The translations under genes were made by a program, and so were the position numbers. 64,000 nt of DNA from CAVYGM01 sp963768025 (GTDB lineage Bacteria > Bacteroidota > Bacteroidia > Cytophagales > Spirosomataceae), in contig CAVYGM010000026.1 of the NCBI GenBank assembly GCA_963768025.1, positions 62,001 through 126,000 on the forward strand, read 5' to 3'. The notes below the pieces were generated by a model. It was not told where the DNA came from. It saw only the letters and a program-made list of their open reading frames with translations, and did not search any database. This document shows, piece after piece, positions 1 to 9,066 of the stretch. Every line of letters starts with the position of its first letter. Positions within the stretch are counted from its first letter, which is position 1.

Positions 1-282
1 TTCCTCGGGCAACCGGGCATTCAAAAATCCCTGAATCCGGCGCCGGGAAGCTTCGAATTCAGCCGTGGCTTTCTCGGCCAAATGATGAATCCCCCGGTGA
101 ATGTTGGCATTGGTATGCTCGTAGTACCCAGTCAGGGCATCCAGCACCTGTCGGGGCTTCTGCGTGGTGGCTGCATTGTCAAAATAGACTAGTTGCTTCC
201 CATTGATTTGCTCGTTAAGGATCGGAAAATCCTGACGAATCTTTGCAATATCAAGTGGTATCGTATTCAGTTGTACGGACAT
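1..282 (-). CDS. sufS: SufS-type cysteine desulfurase, N-terminal part (runs off left edge)
   Basis: The first 94 residues are visible, starting at the ATG at 282. The family is PLP-dependent aminotransferase class V, SufS/CsdA group. These enzymes take sulfur from cysteine as a persulfide for Fe-S cluster assembly. Diagnostic N-terminal motifs are QDFPIL, then VYFDNAATTQKP, then the NANIHRGIHHLAE stretch with the His-Arg-Gly-Ile-His core. The PLP lysine and the catalytic cysteine lie beyond the window. The gene is last in a sufC-sufD-sufS run with a 78-bp gap after sufD, so it is probably co-transcribed from the sufC promoter. The visible part has no frameshift. Confidence 0.93.
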   Translation of the reverse strand, partial: MSVQLNTIPLDIAKIRQDFPILNEQINGKQLVYFDNAATTQKPRQVLDALTGYYEHTNANIHRGIHHLAEKATAEFEASRRRIQGFLNARLPEE

Positions 283-360
283 AAGGTCTGAGAATTTAAT
301 TTCCAACCGGTTAGGCGTTGGCGGCAGCAATTCCTGCCGGAGTTTTTAGGCTTACGGCTG

Positions 361-1678
361 TCAGGCTAATTTTTGGGTGATAATTCCTTCCAGGTATTCC
401 TGAATAGGCTCTATCTTGATCTGCGTGATCACATCTTCACAAAAGGCGAACATGAGCAGATTCAGCGCTTCGGCTCTGGATATTCCCCTCGAACGCAGGT
501 AGAAAAGCGCTTCTTCGTCGAGTTGGCCGGTGGTAGTGCCGTGTGAGCACTTAACGTCGTCCGCGAATATTTCCAGCTGAGGCTTGGTGTTCATGGTTGC
601 GTCGGGCGAGAGCACCACGTTCTTACAGGACTGGAAGGCGTTGGTTTTCTGAGCATCTTCCCGAACAAATATTTTTCCGTTGAATACCCCCGTAGATTTT
701 CCCCTCAGGACACCCTTGTACAATTCGTTACTTTGCGAATTGGGTTTCCGGTGGTCGGCAATCGTGTGGTTATCAATGTGTTGTTTGCCATCCGGAAAGT
801 ACAGACCGTACATGAAGGTCTCACAGTACTCGCCGTCCAATTTTATGTTCAGGTTGTTTCGGATAAAAGCTCCGTTCAGCGAAACGGTTGCTGAGTAAAA
901 GTGACTTCTATCCTCCATCCGCACCTGGGTAGTACCGATGTGAGAGGCGGAGGTACCTTCATTCTGTACCTTAAAGTACGTAACATGGGCTTCCTTCGCT
1001 ACGTGTATTTCGCTGACGATGTTGGTGAAAGAAAAATTTTCACCAACTCCCAAAAATGTCTCCGTGATCTTCACTTCCGCTCTTTCCCCAATCACCACCA
1101 GGTTTCGGGGCTGAGCGCCGATGTTTTCTGACCGGCTGTCGGTTATGAAATACAGGAGTACCGGGTGCTCCACGATTTTTCCGGCGGGGACGTTGATAAA
1201 AACTCCTTCGTTGGCAAAAGCGGTGTTCAGGGCGGTAAAGGCTTCGTCCTTAGAATCAGCCATTTTTCCGAACCATTGGTTCACCTCCTCAGGATTGTTT
1301 TCCAGGGCTTGCCGCAGCGGTTGAATCGAAATTTGCTCGGCGGGTGATAGAATGGTGGATAGGCCAGGCTCATATTGGCCGTTGATGAAAAACAGGCACA
1401 TTCCCTTTCAGATTTGGGATAGCCAGCTCGTCCAGATCTGCTCGGAGGTTACGGGAGTGCTTTCCGGTAAAATTATATTCCCGGCTGATGAGGTTTCGCA
1501 CATTGCTGTATTTCCACTCTTCAGTTTGGGAGTTGGAAATCCCAGGCTTTCAAACTGGCCCAAGGCTTCCCGCCTGACTTGATGAAAGGGGGTTTGAGCG
1601 GCGCCGTTCAGGGTCGCTTCCCGACTATGAAAGTCGGAAATGAGTTTGGACTTTAAGATCTATGGTTTCGGTACTCAT
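361..1678 (-). CDS. sufD: Fe-S cluster assembly protein SufD (interrupted by three frameshifts)
   Basis: SufD is a scaffold subunit of the SufBCD complex, with SufC as its ATPase partner. The intact C-terminal 346 residues (361-1401) carry the SufB/SufD beta-helix core, including DDVKCSHGTTTGQLDEEALFYLRSRG, a hallmark of the family around its conserved Cys-Ser-His-Gly. The N-terminal third is readable from the ATG at 1678 only by changing frame three times: near 1648-1649 (one extra base), near 1520-1523 (one missing base, in what should read LEEWKYSNV) and in the A5 run at 1388-1392 (one extra base). The corrected length is about 438 residues, usual for SufD. All three indels restore family-like sequence, so sequencing error is likelier than decay. 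The gap to sufC is 43 bp. Confidence 0.88.
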
Positions 1679-1721
1679 TGGTAAATGCTGGTAAGATGAC
1701 GTAAAGAAATACTGGGGATGG

Positions 1722-2484
1722 TCAGGCGTGGGCTGCTTCCACTTCGGCTTTAATCCAGTCGTATCCTTTTTCTTCCAGTTCGAGGGCCAGTTCTTTGGTG
1801 CCCGATTTTACAATTTTTCCTTTGTACAATACATGCACGTAGTCCGGGACAATATAGTCCAATAAGCGCTGGTAGTGCGTCACGACGATCGTCGCCTTCT
1901 CGGCAGAGCGCAGGGTATTCACGCCTTCCGCCACAATGCGCAGGGCATCAATGTCGAGCCCCGAATCGGTTTCGTCCAGAATAGACAACTTCGGTTCGAG
2001 TACCGCCATTTGGAAAATTTCATTCCTCTTTTTCTCTCCTCCCGAAAAGCCTTCGTTCAGCGCCCGCTTTAGGAGCGAGTCATTCATTTTTACCAGTTTG
2101 GCCTTCTCCCGCACCATTTTCAGGAAGGTGGCGGCGTCGAGCGGGGCCTCCCCGTTATATTTACGAATTTCGTTTACGGCTGTTTTCAAAAAGTTGATGG
2201 TCGTTACACCCGGTATCTCCACTGGATACTGGAACGCCAGGAATATTCCCTTGGCTGCCCGCTCTTCGGGGGCGAGGTCCAAGCAGGTCGTCCCCTTCAA
2301 AAATCACTTCCCCGCTCGTAACTTCATACTCTTCACGACCAGCCAATACGGAGGCCAACGTACTCTTACCCGAACCGTTCGGGCCCATGATAGCGTGGAT
2401 TTCACCGGCTTTTACTTCCAGATTGATACCATTCAATATTTGTTTGCCATCAACTGAGGCGTGTAAGTCATTAATTTTGAGCAT
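1722..2484 (-). CDS. sufC: Fe-S cluster assembly ATPase SufC (one frameshift)
   Basis: SufC is the cytosolic ABC-type ATPase that drives the SufBD scaffold. In order: Walker A GPNGSGKST, Q-loop region FQYPVEIPG, signature FSGGEKKRNEI, Walker B LSILDETDSGLD, and H-loop VVTHYQRLL. This is the SufC form of the signature, with the conserved E-K-K-R. The reading frame breaks at 2281-2282, where one extra base splits DLL from DLAPEERA. Removing it gives 253 residues, the normal size. The gene is first in the sufCDS unit. No sufB lies upstream, because the next gene is divergent. A candidate -7 box sits at 2517-2524. Confidence 0.93.
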
Positions 2485-2516
2485 AATAATTCAAATATGA
2501 AAATTTATTTTAAATG

Positions 2517-2524
2517 CAAAAGTA
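2517..2524 (-). promoter_or_regulatory. Putative -7 box of the sufCDS promoter
   Basis: Read on the minus strand this is TACTTTTG, a perfect match to the Bacteroidota -7 consensus TAnnTTTG, 33 bp ahead of the sufC start. The -33 element is weak: TTT instead of TTG about 19 bp further up. A single motif match in AT-rich DNA is only moderate evidence. Confidence 0.4.
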
Positions 2525-2713
2525 CTAACCTTTGTCCGTTAAAGAAATAACGATTAGAATGTTTCTAAACAACTATTTTCCCTATCTATAACCCATATAC
2601 CCGGTTGGTTGTTCCCTGTACCGGGTCTTTATTGAGGCGGGCAGGCGGCGAGCTATAAATTTGGAATAATACATTTACTTTGTATCGTTCTAAATAGGTG
2701 TTAATGCATTTTT

Positions 2714-4172
2714 ATGAAAGCGACAAAAACGAATCCCGATAAGATAAAGGTATCCTCCGAAGTAGGCAGACTACGCAGGCTCTTGATCCATAGTCCGGAT
2801 CGGGGGCTTGGAAAAGTAATTCCTTCCAAAGCTCAGGATTGGTTGTTCGAAGATATCGTGCATCTGGATACGATGCGCCGGGAGGAATACGACTACTACG
2901 TGAAGCTACTTCTGTATTTCCTTGATCCGGGGAAAATAAAAGGCAAGGTTGCCGAAATAGATGCGGATGCCACCCGGTCGTTTTATAAGCCCGATACGGA
3001 GGGCTATTTTAATTCCGACAAGGTAATAGACCTCCAAAGTATGCTGGGGGCGATTCTGAACGAGGAAGTGATCCGGACCAAGCTAATTGCGACGATCTGT
3101 GGCATCGAACGCTGCTCCCATCAAACTCAGGTGGAGTTGTCGAAGATTGAACCGACGGAACTGGCCAAGGTATTTATTTCGGGCTCATTTCCGGATGACC
3201 GCATGGTATTCGCGCCACTGCCGAATCTGATCTTTACCCGCGACATTGGGATTGTGATCAACGACCACATCCTGTTGAATAAGCCCGCCAAAGCGGCCCG
3301 TACCCGGGAGTCGTTGCTGGCGCAGTATATCTTTTTTTACCACCCATTATTTGCCAGCTACCGCGATAAAATCATAGAAATACCGGATAACGACAAGCAT
3401 TTTCTGCTCCCGGAAGATGAAAAGCTCAGTGATTATAACCGATCTACGCTCGAAGGGGGCGACGTGATGATGGTAGCTCCCCGGCACTTGCTAATCGGGG
3501 CCAGTGAGCGGACTAGCCTGTACGCTGCGCAGCAAACGATGAAACTGCTCTTTGAGCGCAACGTGGTGGACACGATTACGATCATAAAAATCCCTAAAAA
3601 GCGGGATTACATGCACATTGACACCATTTTTACCCAAGTGAAAAAGAACATGTGGGTGCTGTTTCAGTTCATTGGGGAGGCAGGGAGACGAAGCCCGCAA
3701 GAAGGACGTTTTGCATTTTTTTGCCCCAAAACTTCTGGATCAGGAACTGAAAATCATGCAGTTCATCAAGGGCCTGGAACACAAGCCCATCGAAATAGAA
3801 AACCTGGAAGACCTCCTCGCCGACATCAGCCGCAACGACCTGGGTTGTAAGGAGGAAGTGAAATTTATATATTCGGGCAACAACGAATTCCCCTTTGGTG
3901 ATCGTGAACAATGGACCGACTCCTGCAATCTGCTGGCTCTGAAAGACGGGGTAGTGATCGGGTATGATCGAAACGACAAAACCCTGGAAGCCTTTCGGAC
4001 GTTGGGTTTTCGGGTAATCAAAGCCGCCGATCTATTAGCCGCTTTTGAGGCGGGCCAGCTTTCGCCCGATACCCTCACGGATACCTTTATTATGTTGCCG
4101 TCGGCGGAGTTGTCGCGGGCCAGGGGGGGATCGCACTGCATGAGCATGCCCATCTACCGCGACGAACTGTAA
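2714..4172 (+). CDS. Arginine deiminase (one frameshift)
   Basis: The enzyme hydrolyses arginine to citrulline and ammonia in the cytosol. Family motifs of the guanidino-group-modifying superfamily are all present: FTRDIG near residue 175, EGGDV near 247, HIDTIFT near 303, and the C-terminal GGSHCMSMP with the nucleophilic cysteine about ten residues from the end. The frame breaks at 3683-3686 (one extra base in or beside a G3 run). The corrected length is 485 residues, longer than many bacterial ArcA proteins (about 410). A citrullinase gene follows 88 bp downstream, and no ornithine transcarbamylase or carbamate kinase is nearby. This suggests catabolism to ornithine without ATP recovery. 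The start is the first ATG after a 229-bp divergent region shared with sufC. Confidence 0.85.
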
Positions 4173-4260
4173 AGGGATGACCCGGAACCGACCGTTAAGG
4201 CTTACCCCTTGCAATCTCCCTAATTCAATTGTAAATTCGCAATCATTGACCGATTTTAGT

Positions 4261-5235
4261 ATGACCCTGACCACTCCTATGCGTACCATCCGTACATCAG
4301 CCCATGTGCAGCCCCAATCCACGTCGCGGATCCTCATGATCCGGCCGGTGCGCTTTGCCTATAATGAACAAACCGCTGCCAGCAACGAATTTATGGATTC
4401 AGATTTTGCGGACGAAACCCGTAAAATCGCCCAGGAAAAGGCTCTCGAAGAGTTTGAGCACATGGTTCATGTACTCTCTTCCACCGGCCTGAACGTGACG
4501 CTCTATGAGGATACCCACACACCCTATTCCCCTGATTCGATTTTCCCAAATAACTGGGTTTCGTTTCATCAGAGTGGCAAAGTGGTGCTTTATCCCATGA
4601 TGGCCCCAAACCGCCGGGTCGAGCGCAGAATGGATATAATTGATGACCTCCGGAAGCGCTACCACGTGGAGGAGATCATTGACCTTACACATTTTGAAAA
4701 AGAAGAGAAGTTCCTCGAAGGTACCGGCAGCATGGTCCTGGACCGCCGCTACAAAATCGCCTTTGCGTGCCTGTCGCCTCGTACTCACCCCGAGGTACTC
4801 GATGCCTTTGCGGAAGCCACCGGCTACGAAATTATCAGGTTCCATGCGGTTGACGACAACAACATTCCCGTATACCATACCAATGTACTGATGTGCATTG
4901 GGGATGTTTTCGCGGTGGTGTGCCTCGAAGCCATCCAGAATCCTGACGAAAGGCTGATGGTTCGTTCCATATTGGAAGAAACCGGAAAGTACATCGTAGA
5001 GATAACTATGAACCAAATGAAGCAGTTTGCGGGAAATATGCTGTTGATTCGTACCAAAAAGGACACGAAGGTACTGGCAATGTCTACCGCCGCCTACGAA
5101 TCACTCACCGCCCAACAGCGCGACGCCCTGGACGATTACGCCGAGCTGGTCCACATGGATCTGAGCATGATAGAAGGAAATGGGGGAGGTTCGGCCCGGT
5201 GTATGATGGCCGAAATCCACCTGCCTCTTAAGTAG
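4261..5235 (+). CDS. ctlX: CtlX-type citrulline hydrolase (citrullinase)
   Basis: The protein belongs to the amidinotransferase/deiminase fold. Key features are ILMIRPVRFAYNEQTA at the N-terminus, SIFPNNWVSFH (the substrate-loop Asn-Asn-Trp), EGTGSMVLDR, YHTNVLMCIGD with the catalytic His, and the C-terminal GGGSARCMMAEIH with the Cys nucleophile about 11 residues from the end. This pattern matches the CtlX family, which cleaves citrulline to ornithine, CO2 and ammonia. I chose the ATG at 4261. The frame is open back to 4177, but that extension is AT-rich and unlike the family. An ATG at 4279 is also possible. The length is 324 residues. It completes an arginine-to-ornithine route with the gene before it. 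Confidence 0.82.
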   Translation: MTLTTPMRTIRTSAHVQPQSTSRILMIRPVRFAYNEQTAASNEFMDSDFADETRKIAQEKALEEFEHMVHVLSSTGLNVTLYEDTHTPYSPDSIFPNNWVSFHQSGKVVLYPMMAPNRRVERRMDIIDDLRKRYHVEEIIDLTHFEKEEKFLEGTGSMVLDRRYKIAFACLSPRTHPEVLDAFAEATGYEIIRFHAVDDNNIPVYHTNVLMCIGDVFAVVCLEAIQNPDERLMVRSILEETGKYIVEITMNQMKQFAGNMLLIRTKKDTKVLAMSTAAYESLTAQQRDALDDYAELVHMDLSMIEGNGGGSARCMMAEIHLPLK

Positions 5236-5270
5236 CCTATCCTTGGCCCCAAATTTTATTGTACTACAAA

Positions 5271-5299
5271 AAGGCCTCGGAGATTTCCGGGGCTTTTTT
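5271..5299 (+). terminator. Intrinsic terminator after ctlX
   Basis: A 7-bp GC-rich stem (5274-5280 with 5287-5293, one G-T pair) with a 6-nt loop is followed by T6. It lies 36 bp past the ctlX stop. Confidence 0.75.
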
Positions 5300-5436
5300 G
5301 TGGAAATATGTGCGCAGCGGGACACGTTTTTAGCTTCCTTTCTGATGAATTCCCCACAAAATAATCCTATTGATATTGGTAAGGTTTTTTTAGATGATTT
5401 GAAAAATTACACTAAACCAACTAACTAACATATCAC

Positions 5437-5901
5437 ATGGAAGACAGAAACGATAAAGCAGTTGATGTATTGCAGCGGTTAATAAAACTTCACTACGATA
5501 GGATTCAGGGATACGAGCACGCCATAGACGATACCGAAGATTCGGATTTGGATACCCTGTTCAATTCCTACATCCAACAGAGCCGGAAGTTTAGAGCCGA
5601 CCTAAATGCTGAGATTACGCGATATGGGGGTGAATTGCCCGACGATAACACGTTCTTGGGCGACATCCACCAAGCCTGGATGGACCTGAAAGCCGCCGTC
5701 ACCAGCAACGACCGGGATTCTGTCCTCAGCTCCTGCGAGTTTGGCGAGCAAACGATTGTGGGTGCCTATGAAGACGCACTAAAATACGATGAAAGCGATA
5801 CTAAAATACCCGGCGAGTTGCAGCGGGTGCTCACCAAGCAACTGGAAGAATTGAGAGCCGCCAAGAGTAGGATTTCCGCCCTCCATGCGAGCGCAGACTG
5901 A
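5437..5901 (+). CDS. PA2169-family four-helix-bundle protein (DUF2383)
   Basis: This is a 154-residue soluble, acidic, all-helical protein with the ferritin-like DUF2383 layout. It has an N-terminal LQRLIKLHYDRIQGYEHAID helix, a second helix with a conserved RKFRADLNAEI segment, then LHQAW-type and CEFGEQ-type helices. Proteins of this family are often linked with general stress or envelope stress in Bacteroidota, but their biochemical role is not established. The gene sits alone between two hairpin terminators (5271 and 5928), so it is a monocistronic unit. The start is the only good ATG, and the protein is of usual length. Confidence 0.82.
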   Translation: MEDRNDKAVDVLQRLIKLHYDRIQGYEHAIDDTEDSDLDTLFNSYIQQSRKFRADLNAEITRYGGELPDDNTFLGDIHQAWMDLKAAVTSNDRDSVLSSCEFGEQTIVGAYEDALKYDESDTKIPGELQRVLTKQLEELRAAKSRISALHASAD

Positions 5902-5927
5902 TTGGTCCAAACCACCATTTTATTTAG

Positions 5928-5956
5928 AAGGGGTAGCCTGTGGGCTATCCCTTCAT
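5928..5956 (+). terminator. Terminator hairpin after the DUF2383 gene
   Basis: An 11-bp stem (5928-5938 with 5943-5953, one G-T pair) with a 4-nt loop. The T tract is short and imperfect. Confidence 0.65.
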
Positions 5957-5992
5957 TTGTGTAATCTCTAATATGTAATATACATAAACAAC

Positions 5993-7805
5993 ATGAAACC
6001 TAAAGCGGTATCTGAACAAGTAGTAGTGGACGGCATGGGAGCAGTTTGCCATGCCGAGGGAGTTTTTTTTAGAGTGTGGGCCCCACACGCCGATTCGGTG
6101 GCAGTGGTAGGTACTTTTAATGACTGGGATGAAAAGGCCCACTTGATGCAGGAAGAAGGAAATGGTTATTGGGGTGTGAATGTCGAAAAAGCTAAAAAAG
6201 GGGACGAGTACAAATTTTTGCTGCATACCCCATCGGGAGACCTTCAACGCAACGACCCCTATGCCTTGCAGCTGACGAGTTCCATTGGAAATAGCGTCGT
6301 GTATGATCAATCGGAGTTCGATTGGGAAGACGATAATTTTACCATGCCCCCCTGGAATGAACTGGTGATCTATGAATTGCACATCGGAACTTTCCACGTA
6401 AAGAAAAAAAACCAAGCAGGTACCTTCCATACGGCCATCGAGCGCCTTCCTTACCTTAAGGATTTGGGAATTAATGCCATTGAACTCATGCCGGTGTTTG
6501 AATTCCCTGGTTCGCTTTCCTGGGGATACAACCCCGCCTTTCCCTTTGCCATCGAGTCGGATTATGGTGGGCCGGATGGGTTTAAGAGTTTTATAAAAGC
6601 TGCACATCAGCATGGCATTGCCGTTATTCAGGACGTGGTATACAACCACTTTGGACCTAGTGACATGGATCTGTGGCAGTTTGATGGTTGGCACGAAAAC
6701 GACGGCGGTGGAATATATTTCTACAACGATTGGCGTTCCGAAACCCCCTGGGGCAACACCCGCCCCGATTTTGGCCGGGAGGAAGTACGGCGGTACATCC
6801 GGGATAATGCCATGATGTGGGTAGAGCAATACCGGGTAGATGGCCTTCGGATGGACATGGTACCCTACATCAGAAACGTGAAAGCTGACGGAAACGAAGG
6901 GAATGACATTCCGGAAGGAAAGACGCTCATTCAATGGATAAACAAAGAGATAAGGGATAAATATCCGCACAAAATCACGATTGCCGAGGATATGCACACC
7001 CTTGATTCCATTACGGGAAGCATAGAGAACTTCGGCTGGGGGTACGGTTCCCAGTGGGATGCTGATTTTGTCCATCCGATCAGGGAGGCGATTATCACCC
7101 AGGATGATGCCCACCGCGACATGGAGTCGGTGGCCAACGCCATCACCCACCAGTACAATGACGATGTGTTCGAACGAATCGTGTACACCGAATCGCACGA
7201 TGAAGTATCGAATGGACAGGCCCGCGTCGCGCAGGAAATCGCGCATTCGGACGTGGACAACTTCTACTCCAAAAAACGCGCAGCCTTGGGAGTCGTGCTC
7301 ACGCTTACCTCCCCCGGTATCCCCATGCTGTTTCAGGGGCAGCCGATGCTGGAAGACAAGTGGTTTTCGGATACGGATCCGCTGGATTGGAAGCGGGTGG
7401 AGAAATACTCGGGGTTCGTAGCGCTCCACCGGGACCTCATCGCCTTGCGCCGTAACCTGCACGGAACTACCGCCGGCCTGACCGGCCAGCACGTAGAAGT
7501 GCTACGGGTAGATGAAGACAAGAAAGTAGTGGTATACCACCGCTGGAAAGAAGGGGGACCGCGAAGACAGTGTGGTAGTGGCGGTGAACCTATCAGCCCA
7601 AAACTACGACGGCTACGCGGTAGGCTTCCCGAATGCGGGTGAGTGGGTACCCCGGTTCAATAGTGACTGGAAAGGGTACGACGAGGAGTTTTTGGATAAA
7701 ACCGTGGTCAATCTACATACCCAGGATGGTGAGTACGATGGAAAACCAATCTATGGCCAACTGGGACTTGCTCCCTACTCGGCCATTATCTACTCCCAGG
7801 AGTAA
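5993..7805 (+). CDS. GH13 alpha-amylase-family enzyme with CBM48, branching-enzyme-like (one frameshift)
   Basis: The N-terminal CBM48 (about 20-105) reads FRVWAPHADSVAVVGTFNDW. The GH13 barrel follows with DVVYNHFG (conserved region I), GLRMDMV with the nucleophile Asp288, IAEDM with the acid/base Glu332, and ESHDE with Asp403. A beta-sandwich C-domain ends the protein. The layout fits alpha-1,4-glucan branching enzymes (glycogen synthesis), but a related glucan hydrolase cannot be excluded. The frame breaks in the G5 run at 7553-7557. Deleting one G joins KEG to DREDSVVVAVNLS and gives 603 residues. The gene is convergent with the small membrane-protein gene, 8 bp apart. No other glycogen gene is in the window. 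Confidence 0.83.
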
Positions 7806-7813
7806 AGTATGAA

Positions 7814-8023
7814 TCAGAAGGTACTCCTGGTGGTGTCTACTGTATCCAGGGTGGCATCGCCCCGTATGGTATCCGAAGGTACCATCCCTTGCAAGTTGCT
7901 CTGTTCACTGGGCGTTTCCATGCGGGAGGAATACCAATTAAGGAACAGTACGATTCCAATGATCACCAGAACCAGACTAACCAGAAAATAGGTAATTGAA
8001 TTTTTTGTGGTTAAAGTCTTCAT
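7814..8023 (-). CDS. Small single-pass membrane protein of unknown function
   Basis: A 69-residue protein starting at the ATG at 8023; an ATG at 8038 would add five residues. A short basic N-terminus is followed by one strong transmembrane helix, roughly residues 11-30 (TYFLVSLVLVIIGIVLFLNW). The tail is polar and rich in Thr, Ser and Asp, probably periplasmic. No family is recognised. It lies just past the terminator of the lipoprotein gene, so it either has its own promoter or depends on read-through. Confidence 0.5.
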   Translation of the reverse strand: MKTLTTKNSITYFLVSLVLVIIGIVLFLNWYSSRMETPSEQSNLQGMVPSDTIRGDATLDTVDTTRSTF

Positions 8024-8053
8024 ACTAGTAACGATCAAATCGCACTAAAAACC

Positions 8054-8083
8054 AACAGCCCGAAGTTTTCGCTTCGGGCTGTT
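8054..8083 (-). terminator. Terminator after the coiled-coil lipoprotein gene
   Basis: A perfect 12-bp stem (8054-8065 with 8072-8083) with a 6-nt loop, GC-rich in the middle. It lies 16 bp past the lipoprotein stop, with a T-rich tail on the minus strand. T5 on the plus side would also allow plus-strand use. Confidence 0.8.
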
Positions 8084-8098
8084 TTTGGTAGGAAGTAC

Positions 8099-8555
8099 TT
8101 AGCTGTCCAGATCGTTTTCGATCTTATCCAGCCGCTTCCGTACATCTTGCTTGAACTCGCTCCAATGTTCCTGGGTCTCGTCCTTGAGGTTCGCAAGCGA
8201 AGTCTTTCAGTTCGTCTCTCTCCTCGCGGAGTTCCTTCTTCCGTTTTTCCCACCGTATTTTTTCATCCGCAGTAGCATCCTTGATTTTCGCATCCGCTTC
8301 CTCAATCTTTCTATCAAGTTTGTCTACCCCCTGGTTAATCTGGGCCTGGAGGGTAGCCTTATCTTCCTGCCAATTTTCACTCATGTCTTCGGTGGTCTGG
8401 TTGATGTCGCTTTTGGCTTCATCGTATCCATCCTCCATGTCCTCACCTACCTGATCGGCGGTTTCGTTGGCATCGTTTTTAGCCTCCTGGCTGCATGAGG
8501 AAAAAGTAAGTACGCCTCCGAGTAGGAGAGCGGCTAAAATTTGTGTTTTTCTCAT
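8099..8555 (-). CDS. Coiled-coil lipoprotein, Sll1863-like stress protein (one frameshift)
   Basis: A lipoprotein signal peptide ends in LTFSSC (Cys21). The rest is highly charged and almost wholly helical: DINQTTEDMSENWQ, then a long Lys/Glu coiled coil (AQINQGVDKLDRKIEEADAKI). This resembles Sll1863-type stress-response proteins, but the function is unknown. The frame breaks near 8197-8200 with one extra base. The corrected tail reads DFLANLKDETQEHWSEFKQD and ends at the TAA at 8099-8101, for about 151 residues. The tail repeats the EHW/ENW-type motif seen earlier, which supports the correction. It is likely a periplasm-facing envelope protein. Confidence 0.7.
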
Positions 8556-9066
8556 CTTTGTGTACTGTTAATTTTAAGTTTAATTGGTTAAAAAGAATCA
8601 GCGTTTGATTCCCTGATCCATGTACTTAAAAAGGAGTACCACTTGCACACCCCTGCACACCGTACGGTTATGTAGAATTTGGTTCCCGCATTCAGGTTTG
8701 ATCAGTGGACTGAATTTCTCAAATCTTCCTCCTTGATCATCCCCACTGGGGAGCTTCCTCACCTGTTTTCTTCGCTGGGCCAAATGGAATGATAATTTGA
8801 AAGTTTTGCTGTGTAGCATCGATATAAATACTGGAATATCACTCTATTCTACTTGTATCATGTTGTGGTTTATGGTTAAGGAAGGAAATGATCGGGCGTA
8901 TTACCCGGTCATTTTTTGTTTTGAAACCAACAAAAACATACAAAAAACCAAAGTTCCGGAGCGAGGCAAAAGAAACCTTTGGAATCCCCAACTGATGGTG
9001 GAATTGAGACAAAAAAGATTTGGATTGATAATTGCATTACCTAACTCAACCAGACCCAACAAGGAC
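8556..9066. other. 511-bp stretch without a convincing gene, containing an orphan terminator
   Basis: The plus frame of the AI-2E gene stays open back to 8797, but that part crosses a strong terminator and has no family-like sequence. I therefore read it as non-coding. The minus frame over 8598-8819 also shows no recognisable protein. The hairpin at 8887-8917 implies that a transcript from the left ends here. It could be a small RNA or a decayed gene. Confidence 0.4.
8887..8917 (+). terminator. Orphan intrinsic terminator upstream of the AI-2E-family gene
   Basis: A 10-bp stem (8887-8896 with 8904-8913, one G-T pair) with a 7-nt loop is followed by T6. No plus-strand gene precedes it for more than 1 kb. 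Confidence 0.7.

Noticed and set aside
361..2484. sufD and sufC as true pseudogenes
   Set aside because: All functional motifs are intact and single-base corrections restore full family length. An essential Fe-S pathway would not be expected to decay in this way.
5945..7492. 515-codon open frame antisense to the GH13 gene
   Set aside because: It lies wholly opposite a gene with all GH13 catalytic motifs and has no recognisable domain; its length reflects the codon use of the sense gene.
8797..9066. N-terminal extension of the AI-2E-family gene
   Set aside because: It crosses an intrinsic terminator and lacks family similarity; the ATG at 9067 has a ribosome site and starts the first membrane helix.
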